Assembly (NCBI GenBank): GCA_945865815.1
Contig: CAMBFR010000015.1
Coordinates: 1-52,622 of the forward strand
Length of the DNA: 52,622 nt
From: Candidatus Sulfopaludibacter sp. SbA3
GTDB taxonomy: Bacteria > Acidobacteriota > Terriglobia > 20CM-2-55-15
Direction: 5' to 3'
The notes below the pieces were generated by a model. The model saw only the letters and a program-made list of their open reading frames with translations. It searched no databases and was not told the origin of the DNA. This document shows positions 1 through 8,838 of the stretch, one piece after another (positions within the stretch are counted from its first letter, which is position 1; the number at the start of each line of letters is the position of its first letter). Made by a program: the position numbers and the translations under genes.

Positions 1-60
1 AGCCCCGTGCCAAGTTCCAGAAGATTTCTTGTTTGATTCTGGCACGGGGCTGAAGCCCCG
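1..60. repeat. REP-like palindromic repeat
   Basis: A perfect 12-bp inverted repeat (AGCCCCGTGCCA at 1-12, its complement at 40-51) encloses an AT-richer loop. It is followed at once by a second hairpin, CGGGGC-TGAA-GCCCCG (45-60). Nested GC-rich palindromes of this kind are typical of extragenic repeats (REP/BIME). The element may continue left of the window. A loosely similar GC-rich hairpin lies after gyrA (33221-33242). Confidence 0.5.
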
Positions 61-119
61 CGCCCACAAGGTCGGGCCAGCAAAATTGACAACTTTACAG
101 GGAGAACCGCCTCATCCCC

Positions 120-425
120 ATGATCGCCGACAAATTGTCTATCGGAAACATCCTCGGGATGAAACAGCCTTCGCTGGCGGGAGAGTTGATGCAGATTCTA
201 GTCGACTACCGCTTCGAAGAAGAAAGCAATGCCACAACTTACGCAAAAGCTTTCGAGTTGATGAGGAAGTTCAAAGTTACTTTTTACGACGCTGTATACC
301 ATGCCGTCGCGATAAACCGCTCCGGCACAATGCTCACCGCCGATGACATTTACTTCCGCAAGACGTCACGAACCGGCCACATAGCCCTGATCTCCAACTG
401 GTCATCCGCACCTTTCCGGACTTAG
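120..425 (+). pseudogene. PIN-domain (VapC-like) toxin, 5'-truncated remnant
   Basis: The 101 residues match the C-terminal two thirds of a PIN ribonuclease: helices with AKAFELMRKF, then FYDAVYHAVA (acidic residue near 57) and MLTADD (75-76), ending ISNW. The N-terminal strand with the first catalytic Asp and the conserved Glu is missing. The frame is open only back to a TGA at 87-89, so a full toxin cannot be made. No antitoxin gene precedes it; the REP-like palindrome does. The C-terminal motif differs clearly from the intact VapC at 51721-52128, so the two are not recent duplicates. The remnant call rests on motif reading only. Confidence 0.6.
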
Positions 426-488
426 CTAAGTTAGCCGTCATCGCGCTTCCTTGTCTTTTAAGTTCGCTGCTGGTTTTCGAGAATTGCG

Positions 489-1613
489 TCAGGGCGTTAC
501 AACGGCACAGCCGCTGAAATCCAGGATGCGCGCATATTGCGTCGGTGGAACGCCTTGGGTGCATCCGGTCGTGGTCACTGATTTCCGCGTTCCCTGAGGG
601 ACCTGTCCATTGCTGCACGTCAGCGTCGTCCATTGCGTGTAGCTGAAGCTCTGATCCCCGCAGGAAAAACGGCTGGCCGAGTTTTCGCCCGATCGCCCCG
701 GCCACGAGAAGCACTGGGTATCGCCAAAGTGGACGGGAAAGGCCGTCGTGCCGGTCGGTTCTCCCGAGCACATGGAGTCTTGCCAAAACGCCACGGTAAC
801 GTAACGCTCTGCCGGTGATTGTCCTGAGGCGCCCGGGGCCAGGATTGATGGTGGAAGAGTCGTGTAGAGCTGGTAGGTTGGATCCGTGCGCAATGCAGTG
901 ACGGCCAGCGGTGTATTGCTGATGATCTTCAAGGCGCCGATGAGCGGCGGGGGCGCAGGTATGAACAATCCGGCGCCGATAAACATCGATTCCTGCCGGC
1001 CGGCAGGCAGTTGGCGCGTGCTGGATGCCACGGTCTGTCCATCGCTGTTGATCAACTGCAGGGAAACCGAAGCGTCTGTTGTGCCGGGATTTGCAAGGGC
1101 GATCCCGGTGTCGAAGCGGCCACCTTCAGCCAGATCGGAAATGTCGACGACGACAGCCTGCTCCGGCGCGAGGGTTGAAGCAGGGACTCCCGCTTCACTG
1201 ATGAGTTGGCCGTTAGTACGGACATAGGAAAAGATAGCCGTCCCGCCTAAACTTCCGCTGGCCCGGACCGTCGCAAATCCAGAGGTTAGTGGAGTTTTAT
1301 TTCCAGCGGACACGTACCGCCGTGTCTGGCCTGCAGGAATGCTGAAACTAATCGTGGCGCCGCTTCCGGCCGGCGCCCCGTTCTGGTCGGTAAACGATAA
1401 TTCGAATGGAACTCCAGTTGTTTTTGTGAACGTGATTGTTCCGTCTACGGCCGCGCCGCCGGCCGCGTTGTTGCTGAGGTAGATTGTGGTGCGCCAGAAG
1501 TAGTTTTCGTCGTGTTTGCCGTCCGCGATATGGGGATAGTAAAACGTGTTTTGCGCGATTCCACACACGGCTCCCAAAGCAGTCCACGCAATAACCCAGA
1601 GCGCTCTTTTCAT
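489..1613 (-). CDS. Secreted beta-rich protein with Cys-rich C-terminal domain
   Basis: Function not recognised. An ATG at 1613 (a GTG two codons upstream is also possible) gives 374 residues. The N-terminus MKRALWVIAWTALGAVCGIA is a clear signal peptide with probable cleavage before QN. The next ~230 residues are Gly/Thr/Ser-rich strands in two similar modules (TTIYLSNNA, later TGIALANPG), like paired extracellular beta-sandwiches. The last ~100 residues contain six cysteines (MCSGE, TQCFSW, FSCGD, LTCSN, TGCTQ, SGCAVV), suggesting three disulfides and an exported location. It stands alone on the minus strand, downstream of the kinase gene and the nucleotidyltransferase remnant. Confidence 0.7.
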   Translation of the reverse strand: MKRALWVIAWTALGAVCGIAQNTFYYPHIADGKHDENYFWRTTIYLSNNAAGGAAVDGTITFTKTTGVPFELSFTDQNGAPAGSGATISFSIPAGQTRRYVSAGNKTPLTSGFATVRASGSLGGTAIFSYVRTNGQLISEAGVPASTLAPEQAVVVDISDLAEGGRFDTGIALANPGTTDASVSLQLINSDGQTVASSTRQLPAGRQESMFIGAGLFIPAPPPLIGALKIISNTPLAVTALRTDPTYQLYTTLPPSILAPGASGQSPAERYVTVAFWQDSMCSGEPTGTTAFPVHFGDTQCFSWPGRSGENSASRFSCGDQSFSYTQWTTLTCSNGQVPQGTRKSVTTTGCTQGVPPTQYARILDFSGCAVVTP

Positions 1614-1674
1614 GTCCACAACACCTGGGAGTACTTACCGCACCGGAACGAAGTGGGGCCGCCTGCGTTCAGCG

Positions 1675-1866
1675 TCATCGAATCGTACCACCATGAACGA
1701 GCAGGGCCATGCCCCCCGCAATGCAGTGAGGAATTTTCAGGTCGCCCAAACGTTGAGCGATCGCCCTCAAGCTCTGATGTACGGGATCCTCTTTCATAAA
1801 AAACTGACGGGCAGCCCGGAGGGCGTCTCCACCGCAGCGCCGCATCATGGTATCGAAGGTGTCCAT
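1675..1866 (-). pseudogene. Nucleotidyltransferase-like protein, truncated
   Basis: Sixty-three residues begin MDTFDTMMRR nine bases after the kinase stop codon. They contain LKIPHCIAGGMALLVHGG, the N-terminal strand-turn signature of MNT/AbiEii-type nucleotidyltransferases (family pattern: aIaGGmAl..hG followed by a DvD metal-binding motif). The frame stops directly after GGTIR, before any metal-binding aspartates. The next frame is open for ~30 codons but shows no DxD motif. It is most likely a degraded gene or the N-terminal stub left by a deletion before the secreted-protein gene. A short functional protein is less likely. Confidence 0.5.
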
Positions 1867-1874
1867 TTCAGTGG

Positions 1875-4511
1875 CTAGTCCCGCGGGACCGGCAGCCGGG
1901 CCTTCAGTTCCTCGAACCAGTTCAGGACAATGTTGATCCTGGCGGCGGCTGGAGTTGTTCCATCCGCCACCATCAGGAACCGCTTTCCATCGCCGGTCAC
2001 GTCGTAGTCTGCCTTGAATGGCGCGGCGGTCGGATAACGTTCCTGGAAGACTACCCGGGGCGGACCGACTGTCAGCGCCGGTTGGGTGGTGACAGAAACC
2101 GACATCATCCGGTCTCCGGCAAGGCTCCGGTAAAATAACTCGCCGTTTCGCGACCACATCGGCTTGGATCCTCCACCAACTGAAACGGTCACTTGACCGC
2201 CAGGGCCGGGGTAGGGCCGGATCTGGACTTCGTTCTGTCCCGTCTCAGTGGACACGTATGCGATGTATCGTCCGTCCGGAGAGAAGGTCGAGCCCTCGTC
2301 TACGAAACCTCTCACAAGAAAAGGCTCGGGCTTTCGGTTGGCTTCGGCCAGCGGGACCATGAGAATGTCCTGGGTTCCCTGCCGGGGATGATGATGAACC
2401 GCCAGCACTCGGCCGTCGGGCGACCAGGAGTCGAGGTCGACGTTTCCATCGAGATCCGTCAATTGCTCCGCCTGGCCACTCCCATCGGACGGCTGGATCC
2501 ATACGTTGACGGATTCTTCATCCCTCCGAGAAGAGTACGCAACCCGAGTGCCCGCGGGATCCCACTCGACGTAGATCTCACTCTTCCCGTCAGAGGTAAC
2601 GCGGCTCCGCCGGCCGCTGTCCATGTCGTAAATCCACACGTCCCCATCGGCCATAATGGCGACGCGCTTTCCATCGGGAGAGAGTCGCGGTCCCGAGTAG
2701 TTTCCCGGTGGAATGGTTTCGATCGGTCTGGCGATGCCGTTTCGGTCTACCCAGACCAGTGTGCGTTGGGCCGCCGAGCCTGGAACGTAAACGAGCGCGC
2801 CGGAGTCGGAAACAGCATATTGGTGGGGCCCTCCGTCCGTCCGAACACCTTCGACAAGCGGAACGGGGCCGCCCACGACTTCGAGCTTCGCCGCGTCAAA
2901 CCGGACGGCGAAAAGCACACCTTCCAATCCGTAAATCAGGTGCCCGGTCGGAATATACTGGGCACGCTGGCCCACGAGTAGCACCTTCGGCTCCCCGGAT
3001 TCAAGCGGCTGGACCACAATCTCGTTTCTTGCCCCTTGGAACAAAACGTATTTTCCGCCGGGAAGAATTTGCGGATTCCCCGCGGCCGAGCCCGCAATCA
3101 GCATTTCGGGCGTCCCCCCGTTAGCGGAAACGCGCATGATCCCGTTGGGTTGGCCGAACACGATAGTGTCATCGGCGCCCCAACTCGGAGCGCCGTTGGG
3201 ATTCACGGCATCGCAGAGAGTCACCGCCGCGCCACCGGTCAGGGCAATTTTCTTAAGCTTATTGTCCCGCGAGGAAAAGTAGCCAACCCACTGACCATCC
3301 GGTGAGAAAAACGGGCCCGTCGGACTTTCGTCCGTTCCCGGGATCGGGGTCGATTCCAGAGTGTCCATCGCTCTGAGGAACAGCCGCTGATTGGCCACAT
3401 AAACCATTCTGGAGCCGTCCGGCGAAACGGCTACAACCTGACGCGCGGCGTTTGTGAATTGCTGCCCTTCAGGCAGGACGTAAGAAAAGCGGCTCACGGG
3501 ACGGGGTGCGTCAATCACTTCCAGCCTCAGGTTCCAGGCCGCAAACCCGGCAATCGAGGCGGTCGCGGCAACCAGGGCGGCGACCCACGGCAACCTGGAG
3601 CGCGTTGACACCTGAACAACTCCAGCAACCGGCTGCGTCAGTACGCCATTTGGATCGGCCAGGACTCTCTGAATCTCGACGCGCGCGTCGGCGATTCCCT
3701 GGTACCGGTCTCTGGCTTCCTTCTCCAGACACCGCTCGAGAAGAAAGCGGATTCGAGGATGAAGGGCCGGCGGCAGGGCTTTCCATTCGGGATCCGCGCG
3801 CAGCACGCCGGCCAGAATATCCGACACGGTCTTTCCGCTAAACGCCGCGCGCCCGGTCAACATTTCGAACAGGACGCAGCCAAATGCCCAAATGTCGGCT
3901 CTTTTGTCCACGGTCTCGCCACGCGCCTGTTCGGGCGACATATAAGCCGCGGTGCCGAGGATCACACCCTGCTGTGTCGCCGCCATGCTCAGCGTGGGTG
4001 AATTCGATAAGCTGACGTCCGCCTGTTCGCCTGCAAAGGCCTTGGCCAGACCGAAGTCGAGCACTTTGACGCGGCCCTCGGGCGTAATTTTCGTATTGGC
4101 CGGCTTAAGATCTCGATGGACGATGGGGCGTTCGTGAGCCGCTTCGAGGGCTTCGGTGATTTGAAGCGCGAGTTTCAGACATTCCTCAACAGGAATCGCG
4201 CCCCGGTGTAAGCGCTCGGCGAGCGTGCCGCCTTCCACGAGTTCCATGACGAGGAAGTGCGTTCCCTTGTCCTCTTCAAACCCGTAGATCGCGGCAATGT
4301 TCGGGTGGTTGAGTGAGGCGAGGAGTTTGGCTTCCCGTTCAAACCGGGCAATGCGCTCCGGGTCCCGCGCGAATTCCGCCGGCAGCGTCTTGATCGCTAC
4401 CTCACGGCCGAGCTTCGTGTCCCGCGCACGCCATACCTCTCCCATGCCTCCCTTGCCAAGGACGGCCAGGATCGTATAGTGGTTGAGCATCGTCCCGGGC
4501 GCTAGCGGCAT
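1875..4511 (-). CDS. Membrane Ser/Thr protein kinase fused to TolB/WD40-like propeller
   Basis: This 878-residue protein is a one-component signalling kinase. Its Hanks-type domain (about 12-285) has the Gly loop GKGGMGEV (19-26), catalytic Lys41, Glu60, HRDLKPAN (132-139), DFG (152-154) and SPE (192-194). All catalytic residues are present, so it should be active. A transmembrane helix (about 308-328) follows. The outer ~540 residues carry repeated SPDG.....Y blades typical of PD40/TolB propellers, probably sensing a ligand or cell-wall component. The start has an AAGGA Shine-Dalgarno nine bases upstream. This architecture is expanded in Acidobacteriota. No substrate gene is evident nearby. 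Confidence 0.92.
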   Translation of the reverse strand: MPLAPGTMLNHYTILAVLGKGGMGEVWRARDTKLGREVAIKTLPAEFARDPERIARFEREAKLLASLNHPNIAAIYGFEEDKGTHFLVMELVEGGTLAERLHRGAIPVEECLKLALQITEALEAAHERPIVHRDLKPANTKITPEGRVKVLDFGLAKAFAGEQADVSLSNSPTLSMAATQQGVILGTAAYMSPEQARGETVDKRADIWAFGCVLFEMLTGRAAFSGKTVSDILAGVLRADPEWKALPPALHPRIRFLLERCLEKEARDRYQGIADARVEIQRVLADPNGVLTQPVAGVVQVSTRSRLPWVAALVAATASIAGFAAWNLRLEVIDAPRPVSRFSYVLPEGQQFTNAARQVVAVSPDGSRMVYVANQRLFLRAMDTLESTPIPGTDESPTGPFFSPDGQWVGYFSSRDNKLKKIALTGGAAVTLCDAVNPNGAPSWGADDTIVFGQPNGIMRVSANGGTPEMLIAGSAAGNPQILPGGKYVLFQGARNEIVVQPLESGEPKVLLVGQRAQYIPTGHLIYGLEGVLFAVRFDAAKLEVVGGPVPLVEGVRTDGGPHQYAVSDSGALVYVPGSAAQRTLVWVDRNGIARPIETIPPGNYSGPRLSPDGKRVAIMADGDVWIYDMDSGRRSRVTSDGKSEIYVEWDPAGTRVAYSSRRDEESVNVWIQPSDGSGQAEQLTDLDGNVDLDSWSPDGRVLAVHHHPRQGTQDILMVPLAEANRKPEPFLVRGFVDEGSTFSPDGRYIAYVSTETGQNEVQIRPYPGPGGQVTVSVGGGSKPMWSRNGELFYRSLAGDRMMSVSVTTQPALTVGPPRVVFQERYPTAAPFKADYDVTGDGKRFLMVADGTTPAAARINIVLNWFEELKARLPVPRD

Positions 4512-4594
4512 GGTCTTATCCTTATGACTTCGGAAGATGAAGTACGGAACGCAGCCGGCTCCGGCGTTGCGTCCGCCAACCGTGAAGCGGGATA

Positions 4595-4624
4595 AATCTA
4601 AATACAGTCAGGACTTGCGGTCAA
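4595..4624 (-). promoter_or_regulatory. Candidate promoter for the kinase gene
   Basis: Read on the minus strand, TTGACC (4624-4619) and TAGATT (4600-4595) are separated by 18 bases. They lie about 85 bases before the kinase ATG in the 144-base gap downstream of murA. Match to sigma-70 is reasonable but unproven. Confidence 0.35.
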
Positions 4625-4655
4625 TCAAATAGTCGTTTTTCAGCATATCACTGCA

Positions 4656-5909
4656 TCACTTGAGGCGCTCGATCTCCGCTCCGGCCGACCGAAGTTTTTC
4701 CTCGATTTTTTCGTATCCGCGATCGAGATGGTAGACGCGGTCGATGACCGTAGTACCCTCCGCCACAAGGGCTGCAAGAATCAATGAGGCGCTGGCACGC
4801 AGATCGGACGCTATGACGTTTGCGCCCGACAGCGGGGTTTTTCCGGTGACGATGGCGCGAGACCCGTCGAGCCGGATGTTCGCGCCCATCCGCATGAGTT
4901 CGCTGGCGTGCATGAAACGATTTTCGAAAATGTTCTCAGTGATGACCGAAGTGCCGGCCGCCTGGGTCATCAGCGTCATGTACTGAGCCTGCATGTCCGT
5001 GGCAAATCCCGGATACTCCTTCGTAATCACATCGACAGCCTTCAAATCGCCGTTGCCGCGAACGCGTATTTTGCCGTTGCCGGCCTCAATTGCGACTCCT
5101 GCATCGCGCAACTTGTCGATCACGGCTGAAAGATGCCCCGGGTTTGCGTCGGCCAGGATTAGTTCGCCGCCCGTGATCGCCGCGGCGACGAGGAAGGTTC
5201 CTGTCTCAATCCGGTCGGGAATAATGCGATGCGTGGTTCCGCCGAGTTCCCGCACGCCTTCAATGACGATGGTCTGTGTGCCGGCGCCCTCAATTTTCGC
5301 TCCCATTTTGTTCAGCAGTTCGGCAAGATCGACAACCTCGGGTTCGCGGGCCGCATTCTCGAGAACCGTCCGTCCCTGAGCCAGTACCGCGGCCATCATC
5401 AGGTTTTCGGTTCCGGTAACCGTGATCTTGTCGAACAGGATTTCCGCTCCGGCCAGCGCCGGGGCCGTGGCTTCGACGTATCCATGTTCGGTTTTCACCT
5501 CGGCCCCGAGCTTCTCCAGGGCCTTGATGTGCAGATTGATCGGCCGCGCTCCAATTGCGCATCCACCCGGAAGTGAAACGCGCGCCCGGCCCGTGCGGGC
5601 GAGAAGCGGACCCAGGACCAGGACGGATGCGCGCATCGTCTTGACAAGGTCGTAAGGCGCTTCGTGAGAGTGAATCTTCGGTGCACGCAATCGAGCGGCG
5701 TGGTCCGCTTCGAACTCGACGCTGACACCGAGTTCCCGCAGCAATCGCCGCATGGTAAAGATGTCGTTGACGAACGGAAGGTTTTCCAGGACGACTTCGT
5801 CCGCGGTAAGCAATGACGCGGCCATGGCAGGGAGAGCGGAGTTTTTGGCCCCGCTGATCCGTACGGTGCCAGCCAGAGGCCGGCCGGCCGTTATTTTGAG
5901 TTTGTCCAT
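4656..5909 (-). CDS. murA: UDP-N-acetylglucosamine 1-carboxyvinyltransferase
   Basis: MurA transfers enolpyruvate from PEP to UDP-GlcNAc, the first committed cytoplasmic step of peptidoglycan synthesis. The 417-residue length is normal. Visible landmarks are the N-terminal GAKNSALP with the catalytic-site Lys22-Asn23, TMRAS with Arg93, and the active-site loop [12 protein letters not shown] with Cys117, the residue alkylated by fosfomycin. With Cys rather than Asp, the enzyme should be fosfomycin-sensitive in principle. The start lies 19 bases inside the 3' end of nagA, implying co-transcription and probable translational coupling with murQ-nagA. It is the last gene of that operon. Confidence 0.96.
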   Translation of the reverse strand: MDKLKITAGRPLAGTVRISGAKNSALPAMAASLLTADEVVLENLPFVNDIFTMRRLLRELGVSVEFEADHAARLRAPKIHSHEAPYDLVKTMRASVLVLGPLLARTGRARVSLPGGCAIGARPINLHIKALEKLGAEVKTEHGYVEATAPALAGAEILFDKITVTGTENLMMAAVLAQGRTVLENAAREPEVVDLAELLNKMGAKIEGAGTQTIVIEGVRELGGTTHRIIPDRIETGTFLVAAAITGGELILADANPGHLSAVIDKLRDAGVAIEAGNGKIRVRGNGDLKAVDVITKEYPGFATDMQAQYMTLMTQAAGTSVITENIFENRFMHASELMRMGANIRLDGSRAIVTGKTPLSGANVIASDLRASASLILAALVAEGTTVIDRVYHLDRGYEKIEEKLRSAGAEIERLK

Positions 5910-7066
5910 ACCAACCTGCCACCCACATACGTCCGGATGACCCTGAAGTGTTCGTCGAGGGCGACGACATCCGCGTCGAAGCCCGGTTCCAGCGCGCCTT
6001 TCTTTTCCAGTTTAAGCGCTCTCGCAGGATTGAGCGTAAGCCCAATCAAGGAATCTTCGAACGACAGGTCTGTCCAGGCGACCATGTTCCTAAGAGCGAC
6101 TTCCTGAGTGAGGGTGCTACCCGCAAGCCGGCCTTCCGAGTCGCGGCAAACTCCACCGCTTACATTTATGGTGTCAGAGCCCAGGACATAACGGCCGTCC
6201 GGCATGCCGGCGGCGCTGGTTCGGTCCGTTGCCAACAGGATTCGATTCTTGCCCTTCGCCCGCGCAAATGTCCGGACGACAGCCGGATGAACATGAACGC
6301 CATCGGCAATGATTTCGGCGAATATGCGGTCGTCAGAGAGTACCGTTCCCACAATTCCGGGCTCGCGATGAGTGAATTCACGCATCGCATTGAAGGTGTG
6401 GACGGCGTAGCACACCCCACGGTCTGCCGCCGCGTTCGCCTCCGCGAGTGAAGCGTTTGAATGGCCCATCGCAACCGTAACGCCGGCCTGAGCCGCGACG
6501 TTGAGAATGCTCTCGAATCCATCCAGTTCCGGAGCGATGGTAACAAGCCGGATTTGCCTGTTCGACAGGCGGATCCATTTCTGGAACATTTCCACGTCTG
6601 GAGGAACAATGTTGGACGCCTTGTGAGTGCCACGTTTGCCGGCGCTGATGAACGGGCCTTCCATGTGGATTCCAACAGGCGTAGCGCCCTCGAAAGCTTT
6701 AGGTATGAGGCTGCCAAGCTTTTCGAGCGCGGAGGAGAGTACGTCCTCGCGAGAGGACACGGTGGTCGGAAGAAACGTTGTGGTTCCGTGCCTTGCAAGA
6801 ATCGTGCTGATCACATTCAGCGAGTTGTATGTTCCCTCCATGACATCGACACCGCCACAGCCATGGATGTGAGGATCGATAAACCCCGGCGTTACTGTGA
6901 GGCCGGAAAGATCAACCCTTTCAGCGGACGAAGGCACGGGGATGTTGTCCTGTGTTCCAAGCTCGCGAACAGAGCCGTCCTCGATGATTAATCGCCCTGG
7001 AGCAAAGGTCCTGAGGGGGTCGACTATTCTTGCGGCGTCGATCACCAGCAATGGAGACCTACTCAC
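5891..7066 (-). CDS. nagA: N-acetylglucosamine-6-phosphate deacetylase
   Basis: NagA hydrolyses GlcNAc-6-P to GlcN-6-P and acetate. The sequence shows the amidohydrolase metal motif [10 protein letters not shown], then HMEGPF, GHSNA, HTFNAM, DGVHVHP and the catalytic-Asp segment [11 protein letters not shown] prefer the GTG at 7066 (391 residues, normal length), which overlaps the murQ stop by 8 bases. An ATG at 7153 would add 29 residues and a 95-base overlap with murQ. The gene receives the product of MurQ and ends inside murA, so recycled amino sugar flows toward UDP-GlcNAc and new cell wall. Confidence 0.93.
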   Translation of the reverse strand: MSRSPLLVIDAARIVDPLRTFAPGRLIIEDGSVRELGTQDNIPVPSSAERVDLSGLTVTPGFIDPHIHGCGGVDVMEGTYNSLNVISTILARHGTTTFLPTTVSSREDVLSSALEKLGSLIPKAFEGATPVGIHMEGPFISAGKRGTHKASNIVPPDVEMFQKWIRLSNRQIRLVTIAPELDGFESILNVAAQAGVTVAMGHSNASLAEANAAADRGVCYAVHTFNAMREFTHREPGIVGTVLSDDRIFAEIIADGVHVHPAVVRTFARAKGKNRILLATDRTSAAGMPDGRYVLGSDTINVSGGVCRDSEGRLAGSTLTQEVALRNMVAWTDLSFEDSLIGLTLNPARALKLEKKGALEPGFDADVVALDEHFRVIRTYVGGRLVWTNSK

Positions 7067-7955
7067 TGCGGCTTCCAGGATGGCCCAGCACCGAGCGAAG
7101 ATTGCCTCCGGCTTCGGCCAGCCGTGTTGCGGCTTCCTTGCGATTGCAGCCAACTGCGCTCATCGCAACAGCTACTTTCAATTTGCCGCCTGCGGCATTA
7201 AGCAGCCGCGTTGCTTCGTCTTTGTTTATTCCAAGGATTTCCTGGAGGATATGGATGCCGCGGCCGCGTAGTTTGCGATTCGTCATCGCCACATTGATCA
7301 TCCAGTTGCTGTAGGTCATGCCGAGACGGATCATTGTGGCCGTGCTGATCATATTCAGTACCATTTTCTGGGCAGTCCCGGCCTTGAGACGAGTGGACCC
7401 GGTGATCACTTCCGGGCCAACGTCAACGCAAACCGAAATATCAGCCACCTTCGCCATGGGCGCGGCCGGCGCACAGACGATCGCGGCGATTACGGCCCCT
7501 TTGCTCTTTGCAAAATCCAGCGCGGCCTTCGTGTAAGGCGTAGCGCCGCTGGCCGAGACCCCGATGACGATGTCCTTTGGTGTGATTCTTTTGGATTTCA
7601 GGTCGGCTGCTGCCTGCTGCTTGTCGTCTTCCGACCCTTCCTGTGCCTTGTTGAACGCTTTCGCACCGCCTGCGAGCACTGCCTGGACCCATCCGGGCGG
7701 GGCACTGAATGTCGCCGGAATTTCCGCGGCGTCGAGGACAGCCAGGCGCCCGCTGGTACCCGCACCGGCGTAGATGATCCGGCCACCAGACCGGATACTC
7801 TTCACGGCCGCTTCAACCACAGCCGCGATGTCTGAAATCACGGCTGCAACGGCGGCCGCGACCTGCGCGTCCTCGTTGTTGATTGTTCTTAGAATGCGTT
7901 CCGTGGCAAAGAGGTCAATGTCGATACTGCGCGGGTTCCGTCTTTCAGTGCTCAT
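7059..7955 (-). CDS. murQ: N-acetylmuramic acid 6-phosphate etherase
   Basis: MurQ removes D-lactate from MurNAc-6-P to give GlcNAc-6-P during cell-wall recycling. The 298 residues carry an SIS fold with GAGTSGRLAVLDAAEIPATF (general-acid Glu within AAEIP) and the second acidic site KAQEGSEDD. The C-terminal helical part (EILGINKDEATRLL) is also as in the family. First gene of a murQ-nagA-murA operon. No MurNAc kinase (amgK/anmK/murK) or PTS transporter lies in this window, so the source of MurNAc-6-P must be encoded elsewhere. No strong Shine-Dalgarno is visible. Confidence 0.95.
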   Translation of the reverse strand: MSTERRNPRSIDIDLFATERILRTINNEDAQVAAAVAAVISDIAAVVEAAVKSIRSGGRIIYAGAGTSGRLAVLDAAEIPATFSAPPGWVQAVLAGGAKAFNKAQEGSEDDKQQAAADLKSKRITPKDIVIGVSASGATPYTKAALDFAKSKGAVIAAIVCAPAAPMAKVADISVCVDVGPEVITGSTRLKAGTAQKMVLNMISTATMIRLGMTYSNWMINVAMTNRKLRGRGIHILQEILGINKDEATRLLNAAGGKLKVAVAMSAVGCNRKEAATRLAEAGGNLRSVLGHPGSRSE

Positions 7956-8020
7956 GACAATCGAGGCGCAGATGGTGTCCGGCTTGTAAACTCCATGGCT
8001 TTTGTATTCTATTGGTGGTC

Positions 8021-8830
8021 ATGACAGAAGTCGATGTCGCGATCCGGCGCGCATCCGGGATTGAAGACTATTTGGCTGCAGTGGAACTTCAGAGGAAAGT
8101 CTGGGGCGACGACGCTCAGGTTGCAACTTTACCAATGCTGTTGCTGGCAAACAAATTCGGCGGATGTGTGCTTGTGGCGCAATCCCCTGAAGGTTTGATC
8201 GGTTTCTCGTTCGCAATGCTCGCGAAGGAAGCCGGGGAGTCCTTTTGGTGGTCTCATATGACCGCCATCCGGGAAGGCTATCGGAACAGGAATATCGGAT
8301 GGCGGCTGAAGTTGAAGCAGAGGGAAGAGGCGCTCGCCGGCAGCATCGAGAGGATCTGCTGGACCTTCGATCCGCTCCAGGCGGTTAATGGGCACTTCAA
8401 CATCCGCAAGCTGGGAGTGATGGTTCGCAAGTACGAGAGCAATATTTACGGAGTGTCCGGCAGCCCGCTGCACCGTGGCCTGCCCACCGACCGCCTCATT
8501 GCCGAATGGAATTTGAACTCCGAAAGAGTTCGAGAAAGACTTGGAACGGGCGAGCCGCCGCTTATCCTGCGCGACCTGGATCGTATTTCGCGAATCAACA
8601 GCGCCGACCACGAACCGAACCTGAGCCTGACCGATGATGTCCTGCTGCTCGAGGCGCCGAGTGATGTGACCGTTTTAAAGCAGGCGGATTTGGAACGCGC
8701 CCGGAGATGGCAGCAGACCATTCGGACTGCGGCTCAACATTATTTCGCTGCCGGCTATTCCATTACCGACTTCGTTCTCCTGGACCGTCTGCCGCCGCAG
8801 GCTTTTTATGTGTTCGAGAGGAACGGGTGA
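8021..8830 (+). CDS. GNAT-like acetyltransferase family protein (COG3375 type)
   Basis: About 269 residues, from the ATG at 8021 (a TTG at 8012 is an alternative). The N-terminal half is GNAT-like: VELQRKVWGDD, SPEGLIGFSFAML, then the acetyl-CoA loop region MTAIREGYRNRNIGWRLKLKQRE. It continues with ICWTFDPLQAVNGHFNIRKLGV, characteristic of the predicted-acetyltransferase family COG3375. The substrate is unknown. It is divergent from murQ across 65 bases, so the two may share a regulatory region. The C-terminal half resembles no fold I recognise. Confidence 0.75.
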   Translation: MTEVDVAIRRASGIEDYLAAVELQRKVWGDDAQVATLPMLLLANKFGGCVLVAQSPEGLIGFSFAMLAKEAGESFWWSHMTAIREGYRNRNIGWRLKLKQREEALAGSIERICWTFDPLQAVNGHFNIRKLGVMVRKYESNIYGVSGSPLHRGLPTDRLIAEWNLNSERVRERLGTGEPPLILRDLDRISRINSADHEPNLSLTDDVLLLEAPSDVTVLKQADLERARRWQQTIRTAAQHYFAAGYSITDFVLLDRLPPQAFYVFERNG

Positions 8831-8838
8831 TCGCGCCT

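Noticed and set aside
1640-1680. Stop codons after the nucleotidyltransferase signature as possible Sec UGA
   Set aside because: Two UGA codons occur close together and the following residues do not resume the family motif, so truncation is simpler.
7067-7153. Upstream ATG start for nagA (29 extra residues)
   Set aside because: It would overlap murQ by 95 bases, and the extra residues do not match the family N-terminus.
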